Of a stretch of DNA of 64,000 nt, positions 44,877-53,922 are shown piece after piece (position 1 is the stretch's first letter; each line of letters starts with the position of its first letter). The translations under genes were made by a program, and so were the position numbers. This stretch comes from Paenibacillus terrae (GTDB lineage Bacteria > Bacillota > Bacilli > Paenibacillales > Paenibacillaceae). The notes beneath the pieces are model-generated. The model was not told the DNA's origin. It saw only the letters and a list, made by a program, of their open reading frames with translations, and did no database searches. The stretch spans positions 51,486 to 115,485 of the forward strand of contig NZ_PNXQ01000014.1 in NCBI RefSeq assembly GCF_005217525.1, written 5' to 3'.

Positions 44877-45500
44877 ATGGACAAGAAGGCGGATATTCGC
44901 ACATCCATGAAGGAGTTATTTGCACATATGGATGAGGCTTTTTTTATGGACTTGGTAGAAAATGTACCCTTCGAGATGCGTGACGGCAATGCCGATGAGG
45001 AAGGCTGGATCAAGTGGAAGCCTCTTCCTTCGCAGATCACAGAGCAGGAGGTTCGGGATCTTGAGGAAACCTATCATTTCGAGCTTCCTCCCTTGCTGAG
45101 AAGTTTCATCATGTCCTATCATTATGTGGCTTTGCAATTCGATAACGAATTTATTCCTGGAATATACTGGAGCGATTGTGCCTTTATTGAGTTTCCGCGA
45201 CTGCCTGTGGGTCAAGGCTTGAAGGGATTTCACGGTTTGCTCCGCGAATGGTCGCCCTTGCTATCGGCAGGCTATATTCCCTTTGCAATTGCAGAGGACG
45301 ACCAGGGTCCCGTTTGTCTGAATGCAGGAAGCAGACATAAGGATGGGGACTATCCTGTCGTATGGTTCTTTCATGAGGATTTGAAGCATCTGGGCGAGGA
45401 TGAGTTGCGCATCAGGGATAACCTGATTCCCCATGTACAAGGGCTGTTTCCCTCTTCTGTCGAGATGTTTAACGTGATGTTTAAGCAGATCAGGCACTAA
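44877..45500 (+). CDS. SMI1/KNR4 (SUKH) family protein
   Basis: 207-aa cytoplasmic protein. The SUKH fold is seen in LPSQITEQEVRDLEETYHFELPPLLRSFIMSYHYVAL (about 50-85, the family entry with E-x-x-L-x-x-P-x-x-L/Y) and IPFAIAEDDQGPVCLNAG and DYPVVWFFHEDL (about 135-180). SUKH proteins are frequent immunity proteins of contact-dependent or Rhs toxins, but many stand alone. No toxin gene is adjacent, so an immunity role is only a possibility. GAGGTG precedes ATG 44877. Confidence 0.8.
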   Translation: MDKKADIRTSMKELFAHMDEAFFMDLVENVPFEMRDGNADEEGWIKWKPLPSQITEQEVRDLEETYHFELPPLLRSFIMSYHYVALQFDNEFIPGIYWSDCAFIEFPRLPVGQGLKGFHGLLREWSPLLSAGYIPFAIAEDDQGPVCLNAGSRHKDGDYPVVWFFHEDLKHLGEDELRIRDNLIPHVQGLFPSSVEMFNVMFKQIRH

Positions 45501-45538
45501 CAATTTCGGAATTGGGACTATATCATGCATCCATCGTA

Positions 45539-45604
45539 TTGACATAAAAAATGAGGAATGTTATAAAAAAAGGTAGGCTGGCACTCAAATGAGGGGAGTG
45601 CTAA
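45539..45604 (+). promoter_or_regulatory. sigma-A promoter and CIRCE element of htpG
   Basis: TTGACA (45539-45544), 17 bp, TATAAA (45562-45567) is a near-ideal sigma-A promoter. Directly downstream GGCACTC (45580-45586), 9 bp, GAGTGCTAA (45596-45604) matches CIRCE (TTAGCACTC-N9-GAGTGCTAA) with only the first and third left-arm bases different. This predicts HrcA repression of htpG. Confidence 0.85.
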
Positions 45605-45681
45605 CAGACTTTCCAGTTTGGACGGTTCCCCATGTGCAGCCTTACCTTACATAAGGTTCATATTCGAAAGGAGATATCAGA

Positions 45682-47562
45682 ATGGAGAAAAAACAGTTTC
45701 AGGCTGAGTCCAAGCGTCTGCTCGAAATGATGATTAACTCGATTTACACGCAAAAGGAAATTTTTCTAAGAGAGCTGATCTCCAACGCAAGTGATGCAAT
45801 TGACAAAATTTATTACAAAGCGTTGACGGATGATCAACTGGTCTTTGACAAAGAAAATTACTATATCAAAGTAACAGCCGACAAGGAGAACAGAACGCTC
45901 ACTCTTCGTGATACCGGGATTGGTATGACCAAGGAAGAACTGGAAAACAATCTGGGTGTCATTGCTAAAAGTGGCTCGCTGGCGTTCAAAAATGAAAATG
46001 AATCCAAGGATGGACATAACATCATTGGACAATTCGGGGTCGGTTTCTATTCGGCATTTATGGTTGCGGATGTTGTTACAGTGACTACAAAGGCACTGGG
46101 CAGCGATACCGCTTATAAGTGGGAATCCACAGGTGCAGATGGATATACCATTGAACCGGCTGAAAAAAACGAGGTCGGCTCTGTGATTGTTTTGAAAATC
46201 AAAGAAAACACCGAGGATGAGTCCTACGACGAATATTTGGACGAGTATCGTTTAAAAGCACTGATCAAGAAATACTCCGACTTTATCCGTTATCCGATCA
46301 AGATGGATGTTACAGGCAAACGTTTGAAAGAGGGCAGTGACAACGAGTTCGAAGATTACGAAGAAGAACAGCATATTAACAGTATGGTTCCCATCTGGAG
46401 AAAGAACAAAAGCGAGCTGACCGACGAGGATTATCAAAATTTTTATGCGGAAAAACGCTATGGCTACGACAAGCCACTCCAGCATATTCACGTCAGCGCG
46501 GACGGCGCGGTGGTGTACCAGGCTATTTTGTTTATTCCAGAAAATATCCCGTTTGATTTCTATTCCAAGGAGTATGAAAAAGGACTGGAGCTGTACGCTA
46601 ACGGCGTGCTGATTATGGAAAAATCGCCTGACCTGCTGCCGGATTATTTCAGCTTTGTCAAAGGTATGGTGGACTCCGAAAGCTTATCGCTGAACATTTC
46701 CAGAGAAATGTTGCAGCATGACCGCCAGTTGAAGCTGATTGCCAAAAATATCGAAAGCAAAATCAAAGGCCAACTGCTGACCCTGCTCAAAAATGACCGG
46801 GAAAAGTACGATCAATTCTACAAATCATTTGGCAGACAATTGAAATTTGGTGTCTACAACAATTATGGCAGCCATAAAGAAACACTTCAGGACCTGCTGA
46901 TGTTCTACTCTTCTACGGAGAAAAAGCAGGTTACACTGGACGAATATGTATCGCGTATGCCTGAGGATCAGAAGTATATTTACTATGCTTCCGGGGAGTC
47001 CAACGAGCGTATCGAGAAGCTGCCGCAGACCGAAATGGTGGCCGACAAGGGCTACGAAATTCTGTACTTCACCGATGATATTGATGAGTTCGCTATTAAA
47101 ATGCTCATAAGCTACAAGGAGAAAGAATTCAAATCCGTATCCAGTGGCGATCTGGGCATTGAGGCTGACGAGAATGAGAAGGAAACAGAAGCGGAACAAA
47201 ACGACAACAAAGAGCTGTTCGAGTACATGAAGGGCTTGCTGGAAGGCAAGGTATCCAGTGTTAAAGCCTCCAAGCGCTTGAAGACGCATCCGGTGTGTCT
47301 GTCCGCAGACGGCGAAGTGACGATTGAAATGGAGAAAATCTTAAATGCCATGCCGAACAACGCCGATGTCAAAGCGAATAAAGTGCTGGAAATCAACATC
47401 AACCATGCGGTGTTCAACTCTTTGAAAGAGGCTTTTGCCGAGGACAAGGAGAAGGTCAATCTCTATACGGCATTGCTGTATAATCAGGCACTATTGATCG
47501 AAGGCTTGCCACTGCAAGACCCGGTTGAATTCACCAACGACATTTGCAAAATTATGGTTTAA
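45682..47562 (+). CDS. htpG: HSP90-family chaperone
   Basis: 626-aa ATP-dependent cytoplasmic chaperone. N-terminal GHKL ATPase: [50 protein letters not shown]. The middle domain includes [19 protein letters not shown] and [27 protein letters not shown] with the catalytic Arg loop; the C-terminal dimerisation domain runs from about 500 to 626. Length matches the family. AAAGGAG precedes ATG 45682. In Bacillus subtilis htpG is not under HrcA, but here a CIRCE element is present. Confidence 0.96.
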   Translation: MEKKQFQAESKRLLEMMINSIYTQKEIFLRELISNASDAIDKIYYKALTDDQLVFDKENYYIKVTADKENRTLTLRDTGIGMTKEELENNLGVIAKSGSLAFKNENESKDGHNIIGQFGVGFYSAFMVADVVTVTTKALGSDTAYKWESTGADGYTIEPAEKNEVGSVIVLKIKENTEDESYDEYLDEYRLKALIKKYSDFIRYPIKMDVTGKRLKEGSDNEFEDYEEEQHINSMVPIWRKNKSELTDEDYQNFYAEKRYGYDKPLQHIHVSADGAVVYQAILFIPENIPFDFYSKEYEKGLELYANGVLIMEKSPDLLPDYFSFVKGMVDSESLSLNISREMLQHDRQLKLIAKNIESKIKGQLLTLLKNDREKYDQFYKSFGRQLKFGVYNNYGSHKETLQDLLMFYSSTEKKQVTLDEYVSRMPEDQKYIYYASGESNERIEKLPQTEMVADKGYEILYFTDDIDEFAIKMLISYKEKEFKSVSSGDLGIEADENEKETEAEQNDNKELFEYMKGLLEGKVSSVKASKRLKTHPVCLSADGEVTIEMEKILNAMPNNADVKANKVLEININHAVFNSLKEAFAEDKEKVNLYTALLYNQALLIEGLPLQDPVEFTNDICKIMV

Positions 47563-47591
47563 CAAGCTTTAGTTTTGCTTTAGTTTTATAG

Positions 47592-47624
47592 AGAGCCGCT
47601 CCCGCATCGGGGGCGGCTTTATTC
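47592..47624 (+). terminator. htpG terminator
   Basis: AGCCGCTCCC pairs with GGGGGCGGCT around GCATC, followed by TTTATT. Confidence 0.85.
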
Positions 47625-47913
47625 ATGGATAAACAATCCTACAGTACCAGCCAATCATTTTCCCCCCTCTGAATCTTCTTCATAAGAAATAGCGGGTGGC
47701 CTTTTTACTAGAAATAAGATAATATTAACTCTTTAAGGCTGTTTACTTGGAGTGCGAAAAAACTTCCTTTAAACGTGTACTGACTTCCTTGGAGCGCCTT
47801 CGGAGGAGCTATTGTTTTCTTTATTTTATGGCGTTTTCTTGCTTGAATTTGGGATTTGTAAAATTTTTGTGACATAGTGGTGTGAATTTTTACACTGCAA
47901 ATTATCGTTTTTC

Positions 47914-47942
47914 TTGATTATTTGGTGGGATGTCATTATAAT
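47914..47942 (+). promoter_or_regulatory. sigma-A promoter of the carboxy(nor)spermidine operon
   Basis: TTGATT (47914-47919), 17-bp spacer, TATAAT (47937-47942), 58 bp before the TTG start of the dehydrogenase gene. Confidence 0.75.
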
Positions 47943-47999
47943 CATTTTGTTTGCAAGAATGATTAGCGATTAGCGTATGGAATAAGGAGGTTATTTATT

Positions 48000-49199
48000 T
48001 TGGGAAAAGCATTGATTATTGGCGCCGGTGGCGTGGCCAGCGTTGTGGTGCATAAATGTTGCCAAAACCCAGATGTATTTGAAGAAATTTGTATCGCGAG
48101 CAGAACTGTTGAGAAATGCGATGCGCTTAAAGAAAAGCTGGGTGGAGGCCGTACGAAGATACAAACGGCTCAGCTGGATGCTGACAACACCGACATGGTC
48201 ATTGACCTGATTCGAAGCTTTCAACCGGATGTAGTTATCAATGTGGCTCTCCCTTATCAGGATTTGACGATTATGGATGCTTGCCTTGAGACAGGCGTTC
48301 ATTACGTTGATACGGCGAATTATGAACCGCCGGATACGCCGAAGTTTGAATACAGCTGGCAATGGGCTTACAAAGAAAGATTTGAAAAAGCGGGCATTAC
48401 AGCTCTGCTGGGCAGCGGTTTTGATCCAGGCGTGACTGGAGTATTTACGGCTTATGCTCAAAAGCATTATTTTGATGAAATTCATACAATTGATATTGTA
48501 GATGCGAATGCAGGGGACCACGGATATCCTTTTGCAACTAACTTTAATCCGGAAATTAATATTCGGGAAATTACGGCGAAGGGCCGTTACTTTGAAAATG
48601 GAGAGTGGATTGAAACTGAGCCCCTTTCCGAGAAAAAGGTATACGACCTTCCTGAAATCGGACCGAAAAATATATATCTTTTGTACCATGAAGAACTGGA
48701 ATCTCTTGCAGTGAACATTAAAGGTGTGAAAAAAATCCGTTTTTGGATGACTTTCTCGGACAATTACCTGAATCATTTGAACGTGCTTCAAAACGTAGGC
48801 ATGACTTCCATTGAGCCTATTGATTACGAAGGACAGCAAATCATTCCATTGCAATTCCTGAAAGCCATTTTGCCAGACCCGGCTTCCCTGGGACCTAGAA
48901 CCAAGGGTAAAACGAATATTGGATGTATCATCCAGGGTGTTAAAGACGGAAAACCAAAAACGTATTATGTATACAATGTGTGTGATCATGAGGAATGTTA
49001 TGCAGAGGTTGGCTCTCAAGCCATTTCCTACACGACAGGTGTTCCTGCCATGATTGGCGCAATGCTTATCATTAAAGGCATCTGGAAAAAACCAGGCGTA
49101 TACAACGTTGAGGAATTTGATCCAGATCCATTCATGGAAGCACTGAATAAACACGGATTGCCATGGCAAGAGAGCTTCACGCCAACGTTGCTTGATTGA
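48000..49199 (+). CDS. carboxy(nor)spermidine dehydrogenase (saccharopine dehydrogenase-like)
   Basis: 399-aa NADPH-dependent enzyme. It condenses aspartate semialdehyde with putrescine or diaminopropane to carboxyspermidine or carboxynorspermidine. N-terminal Rossmann motif ALIIGAGGVASVVVHK, then CIASRT, VINVALPYQDLTIMDACLETGVHYVDTANY and the fold-II block LLGSGFDPGVTGVFTAYAQKHYFDEI. Function is set by the next gene, a carboxynorspermidine decarboxylase; plain saccharopine dehydrogenase is therefore rejected. The start is TTG 48000, 8 nt after AAGGAGG. Confidence 0.9.
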   Translation: MGKALIIGAGGVASVVVHKCCQNPDVFEEICIASRTVEKCDALKEKLGGGRTKIQTAQLDADNTDMVIDLIRSFQPDVVINVALPYQDLTIMDACLETGVHYVDTANYEPPDTPKFEYSWQWAYKERFEKAGITALLGSGFDPGVTGVFTAYAQKHYFDEIHTIDIVDANAGDHGYPFATNFNPEINIREITAKGRYFENGEWIETEPLSEKKVYDLPEIGPKNIYLLYHEELESLAVNIKGVKKIRFWMTFSDNYLNHLNVLQNVGMTSIEPIDYEGQQIIPLQFLKAILPDPASLGPRTKGKTNIGCIIQGVKDGKPKTYYVYNVCDHEECYAEVGSQAISYTTGVPAMIGAMLIIKGIWKKPGVYNVEEFDPDPFMEALNKHGLPWQESFTPTLLD

Positions 49200-49207
49200 G
49201 GTCTGTG

Positions 49208-50347
49208 ATGAATATTGATATTAGCGGACTTCCATCACCTTGTTACCTTGTTGACGAAAGACTTCTTGTGAAAAACCTTGAGGTTTTAAATTCTGTTCAA
49301 GAGCGAACAGGCTGCAAAATTTTGCTTGCTCTTAAGGGATTTTCGATGTTTTCGACATTTCCTCTGGTTGGTAAATATTTAAAAGGCGTAACTTCCAGTT
49401 CATTGTTTGAGGCGAGACTGGGTCGCGAAAAAATGGACAAGGAGGTTCACGTATACGCACCAGCTTATGTTGACAGTGAATTTGACGAGCTGCTGGAGTA
49501 TGTTGACCACATCGTTTTCAACTCCTTCGATCAATTGAAACGGTTCAAAAGTAAGGTGCAAGGCGTGACTTCCAAAAAGATAGACATTGGAATTCGGGTC
49601 AATCCGGAATATTCGGAAATCGAAACTCCGCTGTATGATCCTTGCTACAACAACTCCAGAATGGGTGTGACCTTGGCTAACTTTAGACCTGAGGATCTGG
49701 ATGGCGTGGATGGTATTCATTTTCACACGATGTGTGAACAGAATTCCGACACGCTGGAGCGCACCATTAAAGTCGTGGATGAGAAGTTCGGGCCATACAT
49801 TAAGCAAATGAAATGGCTTAATTTTGGCGGCGGTCATCATATCACCAGAGAAGACTATGATCTGGACACGCTGGTACGCTGCATCCAATATTTTCAGGAT
49901 AAATATGGTGTACAGGTTTATCTGGAGCCGGGCGAAGCTATCGCTTTGAATACCGGTTATCTGGTTGCTACAGTCCTGGATACGATGAAAAACGGAATGG
50001 ATATTGCGATTCTGGATACTTCGGCTGAATGTCATATGCCTGATGTACTGGCTATGCCTTATCGTCCGAATATCATTGATGCAGGCAAGCCTGGTGAGTA
50101 TGCACACACCTACAGACTCGGTGGACTTACTTGCCTGGCAGGAGATGTGATTGGCGACTATTCCTTTAAAGAGCCATTGAAGCCGGGAGACAAGCTTGTG
50201 TTCTGCGACATGGCCCATTACACGATGGTCAAAAACCACATGTTCAACGGAGTCAACCTGCCAGCCATCGCCAGCTACAATGACGAAGAAGGCATTAAGG
50301 TGATCCGCCAGTTCTCCTATGAGGATTTTAGCTCACGTCTGTCGTAA
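49208..50347 (+). CDS. nspC: carboxy(nor)spermidine decarboxylase
   Basis: 379-aa PLP-dependent decarboxylase of the alanine-racemase fold. The N-terminal KILLALKGFSMFS contains the PLP-binding Lys43. GIRVNPEYSEIETPLYDPCYNNSRMG, DGIHFHTMCEQNSDTLERT and YLEPGEAIALNTGYLVATVLD follow, then the inter-subunit Cys/Asp block LAGDVIGDYSF. It decarboxylates carboxyspermidine/carboxynorspermidine to the triamine. ATG 49208 follows GAGG by 6 nt; TTG 49196 overlaps the upstream stop and is less likely. It is the second gene of the polyamine operon. Confidence 0.93.
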   Translation: MNIDISGLPSPCYLVDERLLVKNLEVLNSVQERTGCKILLALKGFSMFSTFPLVGKYLKGVTSSSLFEARLGREKMDKEVHVYAPAYVDSEFDELLEYVDHIVFNSFDQLKRFKSKVQGVTSKKIDIGIRVNPEYSEIETPLYDPCYNNSRMGVTLANFRPEDLDGVDGIHFHTMCEQNSDTLERTIKVVDEKFGPYIKQMKWLNFGGGHHITREDYDLDTLVRCIQYFQDKYGVQVYLEPGEAIALNTGYLVATVLDTMKNGMDIAILDTSAECHMPDVLAMPYRPNIIDAGKPGEYAHTYRLGGLTCLAGDVIGDYSFKEPLKPGDKLVFCDMAHYTMVKNHMFNGVNLPAIASYNDEEGIKVIRQFSYEDFSSRLS

Positions 50348-50399
50348 GAAAAAGATGGGGCTTTAATGACTGAGTGTACCGAATGGAATGACTGAACTA

Positions 50400-50440
50400 C
50401 AAAAGCCTCGTCCCTTGAGATAGGGGCGAGGCTTTTGATT
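50400..50440 (+). terminator. bidirectional terminator after nspC
   Basis: AAAAGCCTCGTCCC pairs with GGGGCGAGGCTTTT, followed by GATTT. It lies between the convergent nspC and PPC-protein genes. Confidence 0.88.
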
Positions 50441-50464
50441 TATAAGGGTTAGGATTTTTAATAT

Positions 50465-50953
50465 TTATTGTTCAATCGTAGCTGAAAGCCTATAATCGAA
50501 CTGTTGACCAATTTCGTAGCCTGGAACCTCAACTGCTATATAATACCATTTTCCAGCTTCAAGTTCTTTGCCTAAAGTGTTCTGACGATCTACCGCTGTT
50601 CTAATCTCATGACCATTACTATCGGATAGAACCAATCTTAACCATGCATTAGGATACTTATCCCCTTCAATTTTAAAATTAACCCGTTTGGTCTGAAAAG
50701 CCTTGAACTTAAAAACATCGTATGAATCCCAATTCCCTTGAGTAAGTTTTCCAATGCTTCCATATATATCATCACCCAACCAAACTTCGCTTGCTTCTTC
50801 AAAGCTATTATTAGGCTCTCTGTCGGTCCCGTTATCATAGAGTTTAATCGATTCCTTAGTTGGTGAAGCAATGTCTTCTTGAGCAAAGGCAACTCCTGCA
50901 GAAGTACTTAACATAAGTGTCAGACCTAATGAAGCTAACAACGTTTTTTTCAT
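50465..50953 (-). CDS. secreted protein with pre-peptidase C-terminal (PPC) domain
   Basis: 162-aa exported protein. Signal peptide MKKTLLASLGLTLMLSTSAGVAFA is probably cut after AFA. The mature part (about 35-162) is a single PPC beta-sandwich: DREPNNSFEEASEVWLGDDIYGSIG, WDSYDVFKFKAFQTKRVNFKIEG, AGKWYYIAVEVPG. PPC modules are usually C-terminal appendages of secreted proteases and glycosidases; a free one without catalytic domain may be a binding or chaperone module, or a remnant. AGAGAGGT precedes ATG 50953. The gene stands alone. Confidence 0.85.
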   Translation of the reverse strand: MKKTLLASLGLTLMLSTSAGVAFAQEDIASPTKESIKLYDNGTDREPNNSFEEASEVWLGDDIYGSIGKLTQGNWDSYDVFKFKAFQTKRVNFKIEGDKYPNAWLRLVLSDSNGHEIRTAVDRQNTLGKELEAGKWYYIAVEVPGYEIGQQFDYRLSATIEQ

Positions 50954-51334
50954 GAATAAACGACCTCTCTTTTTGGGATTTATATTCATTTATATGAATA
51001 TATTAGTAATAGGACTCAAATCTATTGTATATAATTTACCAGTAAATTGGAACAATAAAAAGGAATATTTATCAATAAAATAAATATAATAGAATATTTT
51101 GTTACAAAGGTGTATTTTTTCATCCCTCAGAAGTAAAATCTAAGGAAGTTCTGTAGAAAAGGAAATGAAGTATGTACTAACAGTTCAAAATGGAAAATAT
51201 AATCAGAGCTTTTTTGCTGGAAATTCGGTGAATTTCTTGGCGGCCAACATTTATGATATACTCATTGGATTGGAAACCTATTGGAGTGTTAAATGTATGA
51301 AGCATATGGAATGACAGGCAGAGGTGAATTGAAC

Positions 51335-51850
51335 ATGTTTGACCCGACGGTTTTTGATAATTTAAAAGTAGCTATGGAAAATGCAGTATATGATCTGGAT
51401 AATCTGGATTCACGTATTGAAATCACGCAACGGATCGACCGATTGGAAATGTCCGTGATGTCGCGTGAGTTCGCTATACAGTTTAGGCTGACGGAACGAC
51501 CCGGTGTGACGGCAGAAATTCGCTTGAATGCAGATTTAAACAACCTGGCTGCGGAAATTTTGGAAATTGAAGATCAAATCCCTGGATGTGTACTGCTGCT
51601 CAGCTTCTATATGGAGGTTCGTGAGATTGAAACACAATGCAGCCAGATTGAAGATATATTGACACAAATTTGGAAACCGGATCTTAGGCCGCTCCAAACG
51701 CTCAGCTTTGTTTACGGGGAGAAGGCAGCTACATACCAAAACAAGATTGAGCTTCAATTTTCCAGACAAATAAATGAAGATCAGATGGAGGATATCCCGG
51801 AGCTATTGGAGCATATTTTGCTGACGCTTACGGAATTGCACAAGGTATGA
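51335..51850 (+). CDS. hypothetical protein, orphan
   Basis: 171-aa soluble protein of unknown family, rich in Glu, Leu and Ile, with no signal peptide and no Cys cluster. N-terminal residues 1-60 look helical (FDNLKVAMENAVYDLDNLDSRIEITQRIDRLE), followed by beta-like FAIQFRLTERPGVTAEIRL and further helices. ATG 51335 follows GAGG by 10 nt; ATG 51293, 14 codons earlier, is possible. It lies 35 bp before the GNAT gene and is probably co-transcribed with it. I do not assign a function. Confidence 0.7.
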   Translation: MFDPTVFDNLKVAMENAVYDLDNLDSRIEITQRIDRLEMSVMSREFAIQFRLTERPGVTAEIRLNADLNNLAAEILEIEDQIPGCVLLLSFYMEVREIETQCSQIEDILTQIWKPDLRPLQTLSFVYGEKAATYQNKIELQFSRQINEDQMEDIPELLEHILLTLTELHKV

Positions 51851-51885
51851 AATAACATAATCATTAAAGGAGCAGGGAATATAAA

Positions 51886-52392
51886 ATGAATGAACTTGAA
51901 TTCTCACAAGTGTATGCCATTATGGAAGCCTCTTTTCCTGAAACGGAATGTAGAATCTTTGCGTCGCAAAAGGCACTGCTTACTCATCCTTCTTATCGCT
52001 TAATCACTGAAAAGGGTGAACAAGGGCATACGATCGCTTTTCTGGCAGGCTGGGAATTTACACATTTTCGATTTGTAGAGCATATTGCGGTAGATCAGGC
52101 TATACGTGGTGGCGGGTTAGGTAAAAAGCTCATGAGCAGATTTATTTCACAGTCCGATAAACTGGTAGTGCTGGAGGTTGAGCCACCTGAGGACGAATGG
52201 ACTCGGAGAAGAATTGGTTTTTATGAACGCTTGGGATTCCATCTCAACGATTTTGAGTATGTACAGCCACCTTTGAGGGCAGGGCAGACCGATCTGAGGC
52301 TTCAAATTATGAGCTATCCGTATGCGCTGACAGAGCAGGATTTTGCGCCGTTTAGACAAATTCTATATACCGAGGTTTACGGGCTGGAATGA
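51886..52392 (+). CDS. GNAT-family N-acetyltransferase
   Basis: 168-aa acetyltransferase. The core beta4-alpha3 segment FVEHIAVDQAIRGGGLGKKLMSRFI (about 65-90) has the acetyl-CoA loop R-G-G-G-L-G, followed by LVVLEVEPPEDEWTRRRIGFYERLGFHLND, the typical family end. The N-terminus FSQVYAIMEASFPETECR fits. Substrate unknown. AAAGGAG lies upstream of ATG 51886. It shares an operon with the orphan gene upstream and ends at a strong terminator. Confidence 0.87.
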   Translation: MNELEFSQVYAIMEASFPETECRIFASQKALLTHPSYRLITEKGEQGHTIAFLAGWEFTHFRFVEHIAVDQAIRGGGLGKKLMSRFISQSDKLVVLEVEPPEDEWTRRRIGFYERLGFHLNDFEYVQPPLRAGQTDLRLQIMSYPYALTEQDFAPFRQILYTEVYGLE

Positions 52393-52424
52393 GAGAATAT
52401 ATATATTAGCGCAGGTAAAATATA

Positions 52425-52467
52425 AAAGGCTCTGCTTTTACCGTATTTATACGGGAGCAGAGCCTTT
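52425..52467 (+). terminator. terminator after the GNAT gene
   Basis: AAAGGCTCTGC pairs with GCAGAGCCTTT, enclosing a second stem CCGTAT/ATACGG. It lies between two convergent GNAT genes. Confidence 0.9.
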
Positions 52468-52495
52468 GACTTCATTGAGATAATATAACTTAATG

Positions 52496-52933
52496 TTACT
52501 TGTGCTTTGTCCAAACCATTATAAATTCCTTTTCACGGGTTGCTGGATCAACGGATTCTTCTTGAATGATAAAGCCATTTTTGGTATAAAAGTTAAATGC
52601 CTTCGTGTTGGACTGGTATACTTTCAATTGGATCTGATCATATTGCTTCTTAACCCAATCTAGTAGTAACTTGCCATACCCTTTTCGTTGGGAATCTACT
52701 CGTATAAACAAGGCCGCTAAATATCCATCTATCATAGAAACGAAGCCACCAATAGTGTGATCGTCCTGTATAATAACGTAGTTTTGAGCTAGAGGAAGGT
52801 ATTTGTCTTCCATTTCGCCAACCTGTGATGTCCAATATTGTGGATCAATAAAATGATGGGCCTCTATGGAAGCTTCCAGCCATATAGTTGCTAAATCTTT
52901 AAACTCTTCCACATTCCCCGGTCGAATAGACAT
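52496..52933 (-). CDS. GNAT-family N-acetyltransferase behind a leader
   Basis: 145-aa acetyltransferase of the YjaB/PhnO-like size class. MSIRPGNVEEFKDLATIWLEASIEAHHFI is the N-terminal entry, LAALFIRVDSQRKGYGKLLLDWVKKQY (about 75-100) the acetyl-CoA binding block with R-K-G-Y-G-K, and LKVYQSNTKAFNFYTKNGFIIQEE the end. AAGAGGTC precedes ATG 52933. A bidirectional terminator lies only about 55 bp upstream on the same strand, preceded by a structured leader with a strong ribosome site and a short frame, suggesting attenuation control. The substrate might be a ribosome-targeting drug; this is inferred. Confidence 0.87.
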   Translation of the reverse strand: MSIRPGNVEEFKDLATIWLEASIEAHHFIDPQYWTSQVGEMEDKYLPLAQNYVIIQDDHTIGGFVSMIDGYLAALFIRVDSQRKGYGKLLLDWVKKQYDQIQLKVYQSNTKAFNFYTKNGFIIQEESVDPATREKEFIMVWTKHK

Positions 52934-52989
52934 AGAATGACCTCTTTTCCCAGTATGTAATCTTGTTACGATAGTGTGGTGTTTAACAT

Positions 52990-53018
52990 AAAAAAGACCG
53001 TCCGAGGACGGTCTTTTT
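52990..53018. terminator. bidirectional terminator inside the GNAT leader
   Basis: AAAAAGACCGTC and GACGGTCTTTTT form a perfect 12-bp stem around CGAG. On the minus strand it is followed by T6 and lies about 55 bp before the GNAT start. Confidence 0.92.
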
Positions 53019-53048
53019 ACCCGTAGCGCTTAATTAAAGCTTTGATCC

Positions 53049-53145
53049 GTATCCCGCGCCTCCGTCAACTCTGTAAATTAGAGAATAACGGACCGGGTAA
53101 GGGATACGCTCAACATATAATTATTAATGTTGACGCACCTCCTTT
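53049..53145 (-). promoter_or_regulatory. candidate attenuator leader with leader peptide
   Basis: Minus strand: near-ideal AAAGGAGGTG (53145-53136), then a short frame MLSVSLTRSVIL (ATG 53116 to TAA 53078). An in-frame ATT at 53128 would have ideal 7-nt spacing, whereas ATG 53116 is 19 nt away. Codons 4-6 of this frame form GTATCCC (53107-53101), which pairs with GGGATAC (53055-53049). Hence translation would open this stem upstream of the terminator. Confidence 0.5.
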
Positions 53146-53284
53146 CCTGATGTACCCATTTTACCATATATGGTCTGTTATATCCAGTGATTTTCTTGTA
53201 TTTATAGTAATGATTCATAGATATTATAATATAAAATTGGCTTAATTTTATGTTCAATGGGAGATACAATCCTAATCAACTAGC

Positions 53285-53323
53285 TCCTAGATTTGTCCTT
53301 GTGGCGATTTAGGAGTTTTTTTT
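53285..53323 (+). terminator. terminator-like hairpin in the gene-poor stretch
   Basis: CTCCTAGAT pairs with ATTTAGGAG and is followed by T8. No upstream plus-strand gene was recognised that would need it. Confidence 0.65.
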
Positions 53324-53613
53324 GCATAAGGGATTTACAATGTATTGCCCTATCACTTGAGCCGAAGAAATTTTTGAGCTGTATTCAAGATGAACATAGA
53401 TGTTGGTGGTCGTGGAATAATGACTATTCCCAAACTGTACCCGACTTTAATAATTAATCTTTTATAAGGCTAATTCATATACTTGATTAGAAATAAAGTA
53501 TTGATAAATAGGTATTATTTACCAATACTTTATTTTCCAATACCCTCAAGCCCCCTTTTTTTCTACAAATATTTAATTTTTACAAAGACGAAAAAGGATA
53601 AATATGCCATACT

Positions 53614-53916
53614 ATGGATGAACAAGGTAGAATCTGCAAGATCGTAGATAAACATAATCCGAAAGAGGGGAGGATATTGTTTAGAAATTCAAAGGTACTG
53701 TTTAATGATAATGGGAATTTGCAAATAAGCGATTTGGAAACAGCAGAATGGTCGGAGAATGCCATAGTTTATATTGAAAACGGTTGCAAAATTACCGCTG
53801 ATTTCAAAGGCTCCTCCAGCAATGCCAGCCGCATCCGGCTTTTGCCGGATAGTAGCAACTGGTGGCGGACAAGGAGCAGAAGGGGGAAGCAGACAACTTG
53901 TAGAGCCTACATATGA
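53614..53916 (+). pseudogene. unrecognised frame, probably a truncated gene
   Basis: The first 67 codons (MDEQGRICKIVDKHNPKEGR... to ITADFKG) look protein-like and AT-rich; from about 53812 the frame enters GC-rich sequence and gives an Arg/Ser-rich tail unlikely to be real. No good ribosome site precedes ATG 53614. I interpret it as the 5' part of a gene fused to unrelated DNA. No family was recognised. Confidence 0.35.
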
Positions 53917-53922
53917 CTAAGG

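Larger units (their letters stand above)
47563..47999 (+). other. 437-bp intergenic stretch
   Basis: Apart from the htpG terminator it holds no ORF with a ribosome site. A sigma-A promoter for the polyamine genes lies at 47914-47942 (TTGATT, 17 bp, TATAAT). Nothing else was recognised. Confidence 0.6.

Noticed and set aside
44877..45500. SUKH protein as immunity partner of a polymorphic toxin
   Set aside because: No toxin, Rhs or secretion gene lies nearby; kept only as a family call.
47991..49169. 392-codon minus-strand frame opposite the carboxy(nor)spermidine dehydrogenase gene
   Set aside because: It is antisense to a well-conserved gene, has no ribosome site or family motif, and is explained by codon usage of the real gene.
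48000..49199. Saccharopine dehydrogenase of lysine metabolism
   Set aside because: The fold is shared, but the adjacent carboxynorspermidine decarboxylase gene points to polyamine synthesis.
49400..50239. 279-codon minus-strand frame opposite nspC
   Set aside because: Same reason: antisense shadow of a clear enzyme gene.
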